Translations under genes and position numbers: made by a program
Shown here: in pieces, positions 33,001 through 43,957 of the stretch
How the letters are laid out: every line of letters starts with the position of its first letter
Position numbering within the stretch: position 1 is the stretch's first letter
Assembly: GCA_030374765.1 (NCBI GenBank)
Contig: JARGXX010000068.1
Coordinates: 1,674,001 to 1,738,000 of the forward strand
Direction of reading: 5' to 3'
DNA: 64,000 nucleotides
DNA from: Agarophyton chilense
Taxonomy: Eukaryota > Rhodophyta > Florideophyceae > Gracilariales > Gracilariaceae
The notes under the pieces: model-generated
The model's input: the letters and a program-made list of their open reading frames with translations, nothing else
Told to the model about the DNA's origin: nothing
The model's database searches: none

Positions 33001-34755
33001 TGACTCCAACTTTGCTACAGAGCATGACCATGGAAGTATTGCTGCAACAATATTTTTCTCGATGGGAGCTTCACCGACATTACCACCTCCGTACCAACCA
33101 CCTTCTTCGTCCGAATCGGTCCCTGCACCAGAAGCTTCACTCGCCCTTCAGCCTCCAGTGTCCAACGTCCAATTCACTTCACTCGCCTCTTTCGCACCGC
33201 ATCTCATTATCACCATTTCGCTACGTTCCGCTTTTTAATGCTGCCTTGGTTCCTGCCAGAAGGTTTACACTTCGACTTCCGGGTTTGCCTCAGGCCACTG
33301 CGGCGCATTGTAGCACGTAAAAGCGAGCGTCAGCTGTTCGAAACGCGCTAAAAGTCGCGAAGCACCTAGCGAGCGCAAGAATCCCTGGCTGAATTCGAAA
33401 CAACAGCTTTACAGCTCTCGCCAGGCACACAGTACACTTCCGCGTGATTTCAAACCTCCTAAGCGGACGATAGGTGCTTTCGGAAGCGCGGAGGTGGGTT
33501 AAAGGTGACGTTCAGGCGATCTTCCGTGGGGCTCCCAACCCCCCTCGGTCATTACAGGAAGTCCGATTTTGTTGACCGCCCGTTATCCGCACCCATTCTT
33601 GCCACGCCCTGCACACCATTTTTCCTTTCCTAAGAGGCTCCCCGTCGTCATGGGACTGTCGCTCCGCGTTGAGTCATCGCCCTCTGTCAATTACGAAATG
33701 CCCTAGCACGCGCGTTTCCTTTGGCTTTTCAACGGTTCTGCGGCAAATGAAAGTAGCCAGGGCATCTTGGTAGTGTGAGTACTGCTCGAATAAAAGGATC
33801 TCCCTTCTCACTGTGTACAGCTTCACAAAGCACAACCTCTGCAAGAGACAGCACGACAGGCAGCGGATCTACGTCTTCTGAGGTTGCCGCATCTGAGAGA
33901 GAGAAAATGGTGTGTTTGGCACTTTGTGGAAGCTGCACAAGAGATTGAGGCGATTGGACACCCGAAAGCGAGATGCTGGGGTCTGGGGGCGTGAGGTGGA
34001 AGTGGCGCAAAAGGCAGCAAGCCAAGCCGCGAGTGTTGTTTCGGCGATGACGAGAGAGGTTAGCCTCGGCATTGGAAGAAGGGAGGAAAAACTCGCGTTC
34101 TGAGAGAAGATGCTGGGCGAAACCGCTGAAGAGTCGGCACAGCGAAATTCACTGGCGCGTGGCATGCTCGAAAGAAAGACCAGGGTCCATCAAGTTGATG
34201 GCGAAAAGCCAGGCGTATATGGCGTTTGCGATTTGGGTGCGCCACACGTGGCACACTGGCAGCGCGCACGTCGCTTTTGTGCCATGTACGTCCAAAATGG
34301 GGCGCGCGCTGTTGTTTCATAAGGGAACTGATGTCCGGGTATCACTGCATACGCGCACGGCTCTTTGTGGAGGTCCAAAACACCCGGCAATCGCTATGCT
34401 CAAACCACCACCACAACCACCACGAACCCCATCCCTCCCCTTCCCTGCACCCTCCTCCTCCCTTTCTCTCAACCCTAGTCATCCTTAAGCCCCAGCTCGC
34501 CGCGCACCAAAAGTTTACCGCGCTGCTCGCGCCCCTGAATACAGACGCAGCCCGCCTTCCCCATCCCCACACCCCCGCACCCCCCTCCTCCCTTCTCCTT
34601 CAGCGCTCTCACCGAGGCTGCATCTAATGCTGCACGTTACGCACCCACCTTCCGAAAGCCAACCCTCCAACTCGCCATCTTGTTGGGATCCGTGCACTGA
34701 CTGCTTCCAAACTTCATTTTACTTTGCCTCAACCGTCGTCACCGTGATCCACATG
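33001..34755. other. no gene recognised
   Basis: Short overlapping frames on both strands and rather even base composition to 34400, then C-rich. Nothing recognised; assigned to the putative large element only by position. Confidence 0.35.
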
Positions 34756-35060
34756 CTCTCCAGCGCCCTCCTAAGGGCAACACCCTTTCCCGATCTCTTG
34801 CTGAATCCACTGGAAACGCCAACTCAGCTTTCACAACCCACGTTTGTACCACCATCACCAAAACATCATCTTCCGCTGCAACCCCGTCCGCAACTAACCG
34901 TAACATTGCCATTTCCTCTCCACCGCCCTTCTCAGTGCGACATACCTTCCCTGACTTCCTGCTAAATACAATGCCACACCGCACTCCGTCTTCACAATCA
35001 ACATTTGTACAACCAAAAACAAAAAATCATCTGCCGCCGCTACCTCGTCCGCAACCCCGT
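34756..35060. repeat. diverged direct duplication of about 160 bp
   Basis: CAGCGCCCTCCTAAGGGCAAC... near 34758 and CACCGCCCTTCTCAGTGCGAC... near 34920 begin two copies that share a Pro-coding block and end in CTCGTCCGCAACC-like sequence. Confidence 0.5.
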
Positions 35061-35071
35061 CCGCTACTAGC

Positions 35072-35567
35072 CCCCGCACCAACTTCCCCTTCACCACCGC
35101 CGCAACCTTGTCCCCAACTCACCCCCGCACCAACTTCCCCTCCACCACCACCGCAACCCTGTCCCCAACTAACCCCCGCATCAACTTCCCCTTCACCACC
35201 GCCGAAAACCTGTCCCCAACTAACCCGCGCACTAATTCTCCCTCCACCACCTCCGCAACCCCGTTCGCATCTCACCCCCGCACCAACTCTCCCTCCACCA
35301 CCGCCGCGACCCCGTCCGCAACTAATCCCCGCACCAACTTCCCCTCGACCACCGCCGCAACCCTGTCCCCAACTAACCCCCGCACTAACTCTCCCTCCAC
35401 CACCGCCGCAACCCCGTTCGCAACTCACCCCCGCACCAACTCTCGCTCCACCACCACCGGGATTCGTCCGCAACTAATCCCCGCACCAACTCTCCCTCCA
35501 CCGCCGCCGCAACCCCGTCCGAAACCAACCCCCGCACCAACTTCCCCTGCACCACCGTTCCCACCTT
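35072..35567. repeat. 51-bp minisatellite, about ten copies
   Basis: Units beginning CCCCGCACCAACTT recur every 51 bp from 35072, with one 1-bp slip near 35479. As 51 is 17 codons, every frame on both strands stays open: Pro-rich or Thr/Ser-rich on plus, Gly-rich on minus. The long frames here are therefore not evidence of a gene. Confidence 0.9.
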
Positions 35568-35680
35568 AACTCTGATTAGAAACCCTCTCACGAACCCCAA
35601 CTCCAACTAGCCCGCCTTCAGAAACGCCCACTCCATCACCGCTTCCACTACACCCCTCGCGGAGAGGCGGGGAAGACCTC

Positions 35681-36259
35681 TTGGACAATGAGGAAACGTC
35701 GCCGTTGTCCGAAGACGACATCGTCTGGATTCAATCTCTTTTGCAAAAGCTTGAACCAAAGAAAATCGAAGATTACGTCAGTGAAGTTGAAGATGAAGCT
35801 GGGGAAGCCGAGGGGGATGTAGCAGATTTCTCTGCAGTTCCCAATGACTTAAAAGAGATTGATAGATTTGGAAATAATCGAACTCGTGTGGTTGGGTTCG
35901 ATTTGCCAGTAGACTCAGAAGTTGGGGAAACTAAAGCCAGTTTATCCTATACCACTGCCGTAGTTAGTCGGGCGCCCTCTGCCCGATACCCTCAAGTAGT
36001 AACTTTCAAGGACTGAGCAACGGAAATCTCTTTGTCTGCCCCACCATCATTGTCTAAACCGAAAATATCGGTGACGTCGCCTCCTCCGCCACCACCACCG
36101 ACGCCGCTGCAGCAGAATCCAGATTTAGGTGCTGGTGCCCGGACAGAAAGAAAAGCCCCGCTTCTTCCACCACCTCATCCGGCTTTTCCTCGCTCCGAGG
36201 ATGAAGAAACGAACGTCGTCCAAACGGTTGAAGAATTTAGTAAGTCCAGCTCTGCCTAG
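35681..36259 (+). pseudogene. acidic, proline-rich unidentified protein with one stop
   Basis: One phase from ATG at 35681 to TAG at 36257-36259, interrupted by TGA near 36014. First part is acidic (PKKIEDYVSEVEDEAGEAEG); second has a polyproline run near 36080-36105. The reading may continue upstream into the 51-bp repeat. No family recognised. Confidence 0.35.
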
Positions 36260-37270
36260 CGAGTCTGAGCAACACTAGATGGATATGAACCAACGACTTT
36301 TCGCTCTCCATTTCTGGTTTTCTTGATGCCCAAAAGCCTCCCATTCTTGGTACCAGTGGTCTGAGATGTTAAGGAATAGTAGAACTGCGTAGTTTCAGCC
36401 ACAAGTTTTACAGTTTGAACGACGCGAAGCGAAGCGCGCGGCCGCGCGACGCGAATTGAAGCACAACGATTGGGGGACATGACGCAAAGCGGGTCAACGC
36501 ATGTGAATTGGGAAGATCTCATTTCACGCGCAACGGGGACCCGTTTCGGGTCTCAGTTGCAGGATCGCCGTAATATGCACTGGCCATTAGGGTCATTAGA
36601 GGACATGAAATTGAATGTGCAGGGCATTTGAACGGTTCATAATAGCTACGATACCTGCGCGAAATGAGTGATCATGCGCTAGATAGCGTTCAGTTTTCCT
36701 TTCATTGTCGGTAGAATTCATTGTCTAGGTTTAGTGAGTATCGAAAGATATCTCCCAAGTTCTCTTCCATTTTTCCTAGACTGCCGTTGTTAGTACGGAT
36801 GTTTGTTAGTTTTCTACATTCTCCCCAAAATTCACTTCGGCTAGTATTTTTGCGCTAGATATTCTGGCGTCAAAAATATGCGAATCTATGAATGCTAACC
36901 ATAGAAATTCTAGCACACCCAAACTAGAAATCTAGAACCCAATACTAGCATTCCGAAAACACAGACGTTATTACTAAAAAAAGAATGATTCTACAAATGG
37001 CCAAATACAGAATCTTTTGGTGAGGACTGCATAAATATCGAAATTATTAGTACAATATATTTGCCGGCAATCTTTTGTTTTGCGGCAGAGTATTTATGCA
37101 AACACAAAGCCATGTTTGAAAAAAGGAGGGAATTTTGTCCGGCTCTACAGTACATCAAAAATTTGTACCAATAAAAGAAGGTCAAGGCCTCTCTTTTTCT
37201 TTGGTGCCCCACCATTCCCACCAAAGCCCTGTGAAGCCACACAACTTTCTAGCCAACATCCGTGCCTGCC
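36260..37270. other. no gene; right end of putative large element at 36963
   Basis: Holds a GC-rich knot near 36420-36460, then AT-rich sequence with repeated CTAG motifs leading to the inverted end at 36963. AT-rich flank follows. Confidence 0.4.
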
Positions 37271-37499
37271 CAACGATGGCTGCTCTCACGCCATCGGAAG
37301 CCAATAAAGCGCTAGAGATTCTTGTAAAAACAGCTCTAAACTCTGAGGCCGAGTTCGGTCACTACGCATCTTACGCCATCAAAACTGACTCCGAATCTGA
37401 CAAAGACTTTCCAACCCCCTGTTTTTTATTCCTTCTACCAGAGTGGAGGATCAAAGGCCATTAAGGCCATTTGCAATTTTCATACAAACGAGTCTCATG

Positions 37500-38240
37500 A
37501 TGTCTTGCTGAAAATAGAATCAACTGTGCGAAAAAAATTAATATTGGTCGAAAACGAAGGTCGCTATACACAGCAAAGCATGTATATTTTATTTTTATTT
37601 GTACACTGCTGCGTAGAAATAAGTAGAAATTTGCGGGACGAAGTTTCCACATCAAGGGAGCCACGCTTGAGCAAATAGTCAAATTTTTTTGCGTATTGTT
37701 TTGGATCACGTTTTTGAGAAGTGCGTACAAGAGGCCTCAGTAGCTTGGACGATGAAACTGTTGATAGCTTTCAAAAATGTCTAATGAATTATTCCTTATG
37801 CAAGATAAGCTACTGATGTAACTTTTATGTATACTGATCGCCCTATCAAAAATGATGCGGAGTATAAACGCTATTTTTCTGGCAACCACAAGCTATAAGA
37901 ACAGAAAGTAGAAATTATTGTGCTGGCAAATGGTTGAGCTGCTGGCTGCAGTTTACATTATCCGAAAAGCGTGTCCAATATATACATTTCTACCAGATGC
38001 AGAAGGAAGAAGCACGAGATTGGTCTACGGAAGGCAGATTGAGATATAGCAATTTTGGACACAGGAATTCTTGAAGATAAGTACCGTCGTTTATCGGCCT
38101 TCTTGCTTGAAAAATGCTGCCAAGGTGTTGCAAAAATTCTACTTGGAAAACAACCTAAAAAGAAGCCACCTCGTCGGTCATTATGTTTAGAGGATGAACA
38201 AAAAATAAGGACCATGCCTCGGATCGCATAATCGTTTAAT
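37500..38240 (+). pseudogene. second Harbinger-like DDE transposase relic
   Basis: In one plus phase with several stops: LDDETVDSFQKCLMNYS (about 37750), then TDRPIKNDAEYKRYFSGNHKL (about 37833), a stop, EQKVEIIVLANG, a stop, AAGCSLHYPKSVSNIYIS. The block RP...EYKRYFSGNHKL..QKVE....NG.A..CS.HYP.SVS is the region of DDE_Tnp_4 / Harbinger transposases following the first catalytic Asp (usual form YFSGKHK.Y..K.E). Reading fades after LEDKYRRLSAFLLEK. It is a different lineage from the relic at 9636-10640. Confidence 0.6.
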
Positions 38241-38699
38241 CTATTTTGGCCGATTTTTAGTGCAACGCTTTCGGCGATATTCCGGTGTCGGATATTCATA
38301 AGTTAATATTGATACTCCCGTGGGGGATGCTCTACTTATGAGAGGAAAGTTGTAGGATTTTGGTGCTATGGTATCGTGGTATATTTAGAAAACACGGATC
38401 CCCGCTATAATGGGTCTCCACATGAGAAGAACATTAATTAGAAATGTAGTAATATAATAAGTGGCACAAGAGTAGTTTGTTTAATTTAATTATTTAGTCT
38501 AGTGGCCACAGTAGAACAGTACTTGGGCTACGGCGATCTCGCCGTCGCCATCACCAAGTAAATGGGTACCGTGTGTTTGGCTCTAATTGTGACTGCCTAT
38601 GCAGGATTACTACTCTTTTCGGAGGGTAGCCGCATTGCAATCGGTTCAGTTATCTCAATGGCATCTCTTAAGGAGTGATTCTTACTACACTTTGTGTAT

Positions 38700-38876
38700 T
38701 TTCCTGTTTCTTTTATTCCTATATTTTACTGTGTGATACATGGTATATTTTGAAGTCTCTGTGGAGTTACGCTAACAGCTGGGAGATACGGAAGGCCCTA
38801 CGCTGAGTTCCTCTAAGAAGAGAGCAAGGCTTCGAACACCTTGAGTGTCTTTTCCCCCCGCGGGGTTTGCACTACA
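38700..38876 (+). repeat. LTR remnant related to gypsy-2
   Basis: Shares with the end of the gypsy-2 LTR a GTGGAGTTAC-type start and the block GAGCAAGGCTTCGAACACCTTGAG, then a GCGGGGTTTGC...ACA terminus at 38876. The left end of this LTR was not found; solo or truncated copy. Confidence 0.6.
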
Positions 38877-40991
38877 CGATTGTGTTATTTTTTGAATATA
38901 TTTGTAAAAAAGTACAGGTGGAGCGAGGATCTCTTGGAAATCATCTTTTCATCTGCTTTGAATGAAAAATATGCGTGTCCGCTGGCACCCGCTTAGAGAT
39001 ATAGATCTATTCATTCACTCAAAAGTTGAGAATAGAAGATACTCAATGGGAGAAATAGGGCTGAGAAGCGCAAACGCGTTCAGGAAAAGTACCGCAAGGA
39101 GCATATAGCGAGGTGTAGAGCAATCCCAAATTGAAAAATACCTCTCGGCTGTTCGAGTCCCGCTCTTGCGAAGAGGGGTAACTCAGCGAACGAGCCTTTG
39201 TGCCACAGATTTGTGGGTGTAAGGCTACAGTGGTTCAGGCAATACCTACGAAGAGGATGAACCCAGGAAAAGGGGAAGACTCAAAGGGGGATCCATGGAC
39301 AAGGATATTTCGTAGATAACGGCAAAGTGTAGGGCGAAAGTGTAGGGCAAAATAGGACGCACGACCAAGCGTACAGACCTATGAAAGGGGTATCCGCACT
39401 GGATAAGCGAAACAAAGACGGGTAAAAAAACCCTAAACAGGAGCGGTTTAATGTCCTAAAAACAGTAAATCCAACAAAAGAAATAAACACACCAATAACA
39501 ATGGTAGAGTGACGTCGGAGCTTCGAGAGGGAATAGATTAGCCAAACCAATTGCGGTTCCTCCGGTTAAGAGATGGAGACTCGCGTAGGAGACATAATCT
39601 ATAGCCAAGCACTCGGTTACCATTTACTTGGTGGTATTGATGGCGGTGAAGCCATCACTTGAGTCTAAACGAAACAGTGAACTACATGTGTAGACTATAG
39701 TAGTGCAAATGAACCCTGGTCCAAACACGTATCATGTGTGTAACCCCAGCCTTGCACGTCCATCCGTCCACTACGGTACTACTGTAGAGACTTTAATAAC
39801 ATACCTTCTAAGCTGTCTAAAGTACTAAAAACTAATATTACTCATAACATCGGATGACGTGGTCCCCGAAATATCGGATGGCATATGAATGGTGCCCCGA
39901 CTGGTTATACGCGCAGGCGTTGCTCTACACGAGGATAATAGCAGTTTTAGTGCCCACCCTTAGAATGGAGAGAATGAAAACTTAGGAGACTCAGGTATAT
40001 AATTAGTGACGTGGTCGTGTAGTAACTATACCATGAATTGTTAGTTTGCTCCTAGCTTTGAAAAATTACATTTTCATTTGTTTCCTTAGTCTTTTTTTTT
40101 GAAGGCAGTGTTTACTTCAACAATAACTGTTGAGCGTATTATTTGAAGAAAATAGAGGTATATAACGATTTACCTAATATCTGTTTGAGAGACCAAGTAT
40201 TAATTAGTGACGTGGCCCAAGATTGGCGTGACTTTAACAAAAAGAAATACGTAAATTGAAGAAGAGACGCCAGGGTGGCAATGCCGTATTTGATCACCAC
40301 TATGTCTCTAGGATTTAGGGAAATATATACATACCGTACCATCCTTGTATTTATTGATTTGCGAGGCGTGTAAAACGCACGAGTTTAACGCGCACCGCTT
40401 CGTTTATATAAATGTAAGCAACACGCATCGATCCTACAGTTGTACCCAACTAATATAGTAATCAAGCTATTATTTGAATATGGCGCTGTAGAAAGAAGAT
40501 TTATTTAGAGACACAATTCAGTACGAAACGCAAATGCGATCTGCGTCAAGTAAGGCGCGCAATTAAGGTAGGCTGGCCAGTGCCGGACCGGAAGCTGCAC
40601 TAATTCTGGCGCCGGCCTTCCCCCAAATTATCTATATAAGGCCGACCTCGGTCGGCTCCGACTAACTCTGGCCAAGTGAGCTTGACTAAAGCAGCTCACC
40701 TCTCCTCCTTTGGAACCCAAATCATCTCTTACCACAGCCTGTGCCTCTCTTGTTAGTTATTATCCGCCTTTTTCTTCCTTTACATCGGGGTTGATTCCTC
40801 TGTCTATTGCAACTGCACCGTTCTTTACTGCGATCCCTTCATTCACGTGGGACTGTTTAGCATCTCCTGTTGTTGACAGAATCGCTTTTTACGGCGTAGA
40901 GCTCACACTCTACGGCCATTTGGCATTAATTCAAGAGTAAGTGACTTTTACTACTCTTTCGGTATTTTCTGCAAGTGCTGAATTTTTCTAT
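38877..40991. other. LTR debris and AT-rich sequence, no gene
   Basis: Contains TGTAGAGCAA, the gypsy-2 LTR start, at 39114 on plus and again at 39924 on minus. A CACCAAGTAAATGG...GTGTTTGGCT block near 38550 recurs inverted near 39630, and ATTAGTGACGTGG recurs at about 39999 and 40204. These suggest scrambled pieces of several LTRs in both orientations. No protein motif seen. Confidence 0.45.
40634..40657 (+). promoter_or_regulatory. TATA box followed by palindrome
   Basis: TATATAAG (40634-40641) is followed at once by GCCGACCTCGGTCGGC, a perfect inverted repeat. It looks like the core promoter of an LTR or gene whose body I cannot identify. Confidence 0.35.
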
Positions 40992-41600
40992 TGCCGTATA
41001 GTGGCAGAAGGGCTGACCTTTGAGGTTTTCGATATACTACACTGGCCTTGTAGGTGATGGATGCGAGGGATCATCGGCCATGCAGCTCCGGGCGAGCTAC
41101 CATCTAGGTGTTGTCAGCCACGTGTAGTGTTGACATGTACCTTCTGGTTGAGTAATTGTTAGTAATTATAATTGTAATTATATTTATTTTAGTACAGTAG
41201 TTGAGTGGCCACCTGGCACTGTAGCCAGTGCTGACCAGGTCTCTGACACTAGGTGAGAGACCGTGCCTTGCTGGCACCTCCCGGGTGATCTGGAGAGTGC
41301 AGTCCACTGTATATAGGAAACTGCACCTCCCCCATCCTTATCTGATAAAGACAGGCACCACTTGGGTCACCACTTTACCTTTTGGTTCATTTTTTCTCAA
41401 CTACCACATAGGTTTTACCGCGCGTCGACGCCTACCATCGTTCACCTACACGGTATAGGCTAGTTGCCCCGCCGTTTGCCGCTGCGGGTTTTCCCGGTGC
41501 CCTGTTACCATCGAAGTTTACCACGTCTACCTTCTAAGGTTGAGCGTCACCACGCTCCCGATACAAGAAAGTAGCAGACCCCAGAGGTGATTGTACGACA
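40992..41600 (+). repeat. gypsy-3 5' LTR
   Basis: A 609-bp repeat starting TGCCGTATAGTGG and ending GTACGACA. A TATA box, TATATAGG, lies at 41310-41317. Confidence 0.9.
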
Positions 41601-41603
41601 TTT

Positions 41604-41621
41604 TGGTCTCCGGACTTAGAA
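41604..41621 (+). other. gypsy-3 primer-binding site
   Basis: TGGTCTCCGGACTTAGAA, three bases after the LTR; one mismatch to the gypsy-2 site although the LTRs are unrelated. Confidence 0.65.
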
Positions 41622-41747
41622 AGTATTTTTAGGTCTCGTCGTACCTTCACAGTCCACACAAGATTCTGAGAAGTATAGGACGCTCGTACACCTATTTGGT
41701 TTCAGGAAATCCCGCAAAGCAATACAGGATACCACTATTGGTCACAC

Positions 41748-42155
41748 ATGGAACGACCTAAAAGGAATACGCGTGGTGCAAGCGCCCCACCAAGCCATAA
41801 AGGTTTTAAAGAAGCTTCATCGGCTCAACCGATTCTGGAGAACCCCGAGGAGCTGCTCCGGCACCCTCGGGACAAAACCGTAAAGGTACATGTTCCGCCG
41901 CCTATGGCAACAGAACCTCAAAGGGAATTACCAATTGAGGTTGCAGCGGAGGAGCTATGGCCTCAGCTCGAAGAACGAGCGAAAGCGCTCGTCACCCTCG
42001 CGGTCGAGGATGCATTAACCGTAAAGGAGAAGTCGGATATCCGGATGGTTCCGCCTTCAATGGAAGTCGATGCATTTACCCGTATTGTGGTTGACCGAGC
42101 AGCTCAAGAGCTATCGGACAGGATAACTGAAATGGTGAAACAGTATCTCTTATAG
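41748..42155 (+). pseudogene. gypsy-3 Gag, N-terminal fragment
   Basis: 135 codons from an ATG near the 5' LTR. Basic start (ERPKRNTRGASAPPSHK), then a helical acidic region. It ends in TAG and the main gag frame opens 24 bp later in another phase, so this is probably the frameshifted N-terminus of gag. Confidence 0.55.
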
Positions 42156-42178
42156 ATGCTAGGGAGCATGTTTACCGC

Positions 42179-43957
42179 GTGGTGCAGGACCTTTGGGTTT
42201 CCGAGGGATTCGCAGAATCCCGACCTTCACAGGTGAACCTCGCAAAGCGCATACCACAAGGGTTCCGAATGGGTCATTCCACCCATTCCAAACACTTCCC
42301 TACTGATAGTGATTACATACAAAGTCCAAGGCAGATTCAAGAGGTCCCGGGGAAGGTAGATCCTCAAGACATTTATCTGCCACCAATTACTGGTTTCGTT
42401 CAAAAGGATACCCATGGAGGTGGTCCCAGAGACGATTCGTCTGACTCGTTGGATGAGCGACGGAAAACCCGAAAAGGGAAGAAACGGAGGACGAAGAGGG
42501 GAAATAATCGAAAGGATGATTCAGACCCCGACTCGTCACACTCCAGTTCCGATACGAGTTCATTGTCGGATGATGACCGTAAAGGTAAGAAGAAGAAGAA
42601 ACCGAACAGGTTGACGAAGAAGTCGTCGAAAAAGACCCGAAAGGGTAAAAAGCGATACAATGAGTCGCCCGAATCTGAGTCGGACACCGAAATGGACCTG
42701 GACGTGCACCAACCGTTGAACGATATGTTCACCAAAGCAGGTGATTACAGGACTTATCGGTTGATAAACAAGTCTTCTAAATACACCCAAGAGGTCGCTC
42801 GGAAGATTACTAAGCACCACAAGAAGCTCAGCTTCCAAATGGGTGACACAACCTTCACAGGTACGGATCCTGTTGCGGTGGTTGAGTTTCTACAGAAGTT
42901 CAAGCTTGCATGTGACCAAAATGGGTTTTCCGAGGGCACTTCTCTGTGGCTATTTCCGTTTTACCTGAAAGGACAAGAATACTACTTGCTGCAGGGTAGG
43001 CTCCGCGGCAATACCTTAGCGATGGATGAGGATGGCACAGAGATGTTGGAGTCATACCCAGAGCTGGTCAATTTGCTTTTGGAAATATACGCCACCGATG
43101 AGGTTTTCCAAGAGGCTTACTCAGAAGTCCTCGCTTACCATCAAAGGTCTGGGCAAACCGAATCGGAGTTTTCGCTCGCGCTTTGGAATCTGGCAACCCG
43201 TTGTGGTAATGTGTTCACTACCTCGAGGTTAAAGTCGCTATTTGCCGACAATGTCGACAAAGCGATCCGTTCCCAGGTACGCAATTACCTGGTCACTAAC
43301 CGAAATGTAGACTACAATGGGCTGGCTCGATACTCCCAGGGCCTTGGAGATACCCTTCGGCTGGGAAAGAGACCAGCCGTGCCTCCAACATCGAAGGATA
43401 TATCGAAAAGGTCAGTCTTGGAAATTGAAGACACAACAACCTCAGAGGGTAGCTCGCACATCGAAGTACCTACAGGAACCGCTATCCACATGGTAGCGAC
43501 CCAGATGGGGTTCTCGAAACCTTCGACGGTAAGAAATTGGTCGTCAACGCGTACACCACACTCGGTACAATCGCCTCGAAGTGCGATGAGCTCGCAGAGG
43601 ATGCAGGGAACGAGCTCCCATAACTCGCTACCCACATCCTACGCCACTGCTCCCGCCAACCAGGTTTTGAAGCCCCCCTCAATGGTAACGCAAACCCCCC
43701 AAACTGGAGGCCTCGTTTACTGGTTCTGTCTCGCGACAGACCATTTGGCAAACAATTGCGCTAACTTACCTCCAGGGATGAGGGACCAGCTCATTCAGGC
43801 TCGCATGCAGAATCACCAACGCCTCTATGGGTCTTCAATGCAAGCACCAAATAGGTTCCAACTCCGTACACCGGTACAGGTCAATACCATCGAGGAAACT
43901 CCAAACCTGGACTCAACCCCTCCCGTACAAGAGGAAAACACCGAATGGTTGGCGTAA
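42179..43957 (+). CDS. gag: gypsy-3 Gag, main part
   Basis: About 592 codons. After a Ser/Asp-rich then Lys-rich linker comes the gag core with TTFTGTDPVAVVEFLQKF and WLFPFYLKGQEYY, shared with gypsy-2. The zinc knuckle near the C-terminus reads YWFCLATDHLANNC: the first Cys has become Tyr (TAC at 43718-43720), so zinc binding should be lost. There is no good ATG at the 5' end of the phase, and the N-terminus is probably the preceding fragment. It overlaps the pol start by 13 bp. Confidence 0.75.
   Translation: MVQDLWVSEGFAESRPSQVNLAKRIPQGFRMGHSTHSKHFPTDSDYIQSPRQIQEVPGKVDPQDIYLPPITGFVQKDTHGGGPRDDSSDSLDERRKTRKGKKRRTKRGNNRKDDSDPDSSHSSSDTSSLSDDDRKGKKKKKPNRLTKKSSKKTRKGKKRYNESPESESDTEMDLDVHQPLNDMFTKAGDYRTYRLINKSSKYTQEVARKITKHHKKLSFQMGDTTFTGTDPVAVVEFLQKFKLACDQNGFSEGTSLWLFPFYLKGQEYYLLQGRLRGNTLAMDEDGTEMLESYPELVNLLLEIYATDEVFQEAYSEVLAYHQRSGQTESEFSLALWNLATRCGNVFTTSRLKSLFADNVDKAIRSQVRNYLVTNRNVDYNGLARYSQGLGDTLRLGKRPAVPPTSKDISKRSVLEIEDTTTSEGSSHIEVPTGTAIHMVATQMGFSKPSTVRNWSSTRTPHSVQSPRSAMSSQRMQGTSSHNSLPTSYATAPANQVLKPPSMVTQTPQTGGLVYWFCLATDHLANNCANLPPGMRDQLIQARMQNHQRLYGSSMQAPNRFQLRTPVQVNTIEETPNLDSTPPVQEENTEWLA

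Larger units (their letters stand above)
16967..36963. mobile_element. putative large DNA element with inverted ends, split by gypsy-2
   Basis: The left end reads GTCTGTGTTCTCGGAA and the right end, on the other strand from 36963, reads GTCTGTGTTTTCGGAATG. A diverged direct copy of the left end recurs at about 17238 (GTGTTCTCGGAATGCTAGTT). That copy matches the right end over about 33 bp, including the GCTAG and CTAGA motifs. Without gypsy-2 the unit would be about 8.6 kb. It holds a decayed minus-strand gene (about 33000 to 17900) and a plus-strand proline-rich region. I could not find a convincing target duplication, and the inverted similarity fades quickly, so this is tentative. Confidence 0.4.

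Noticed and set aside
34935-35569. Proline-, threonine- and glycine-rich proteins of 150-180 residues
   Set aside because: Explained by the 51-bp repeat, whose period is a multiple of three and keeps every frame open.
39135-39170. tRNA gene (GTTCGAGTCCC near 39145)
   Set aside because: Stem does not pair and no acceptor or anticodon arm could be folded around it.
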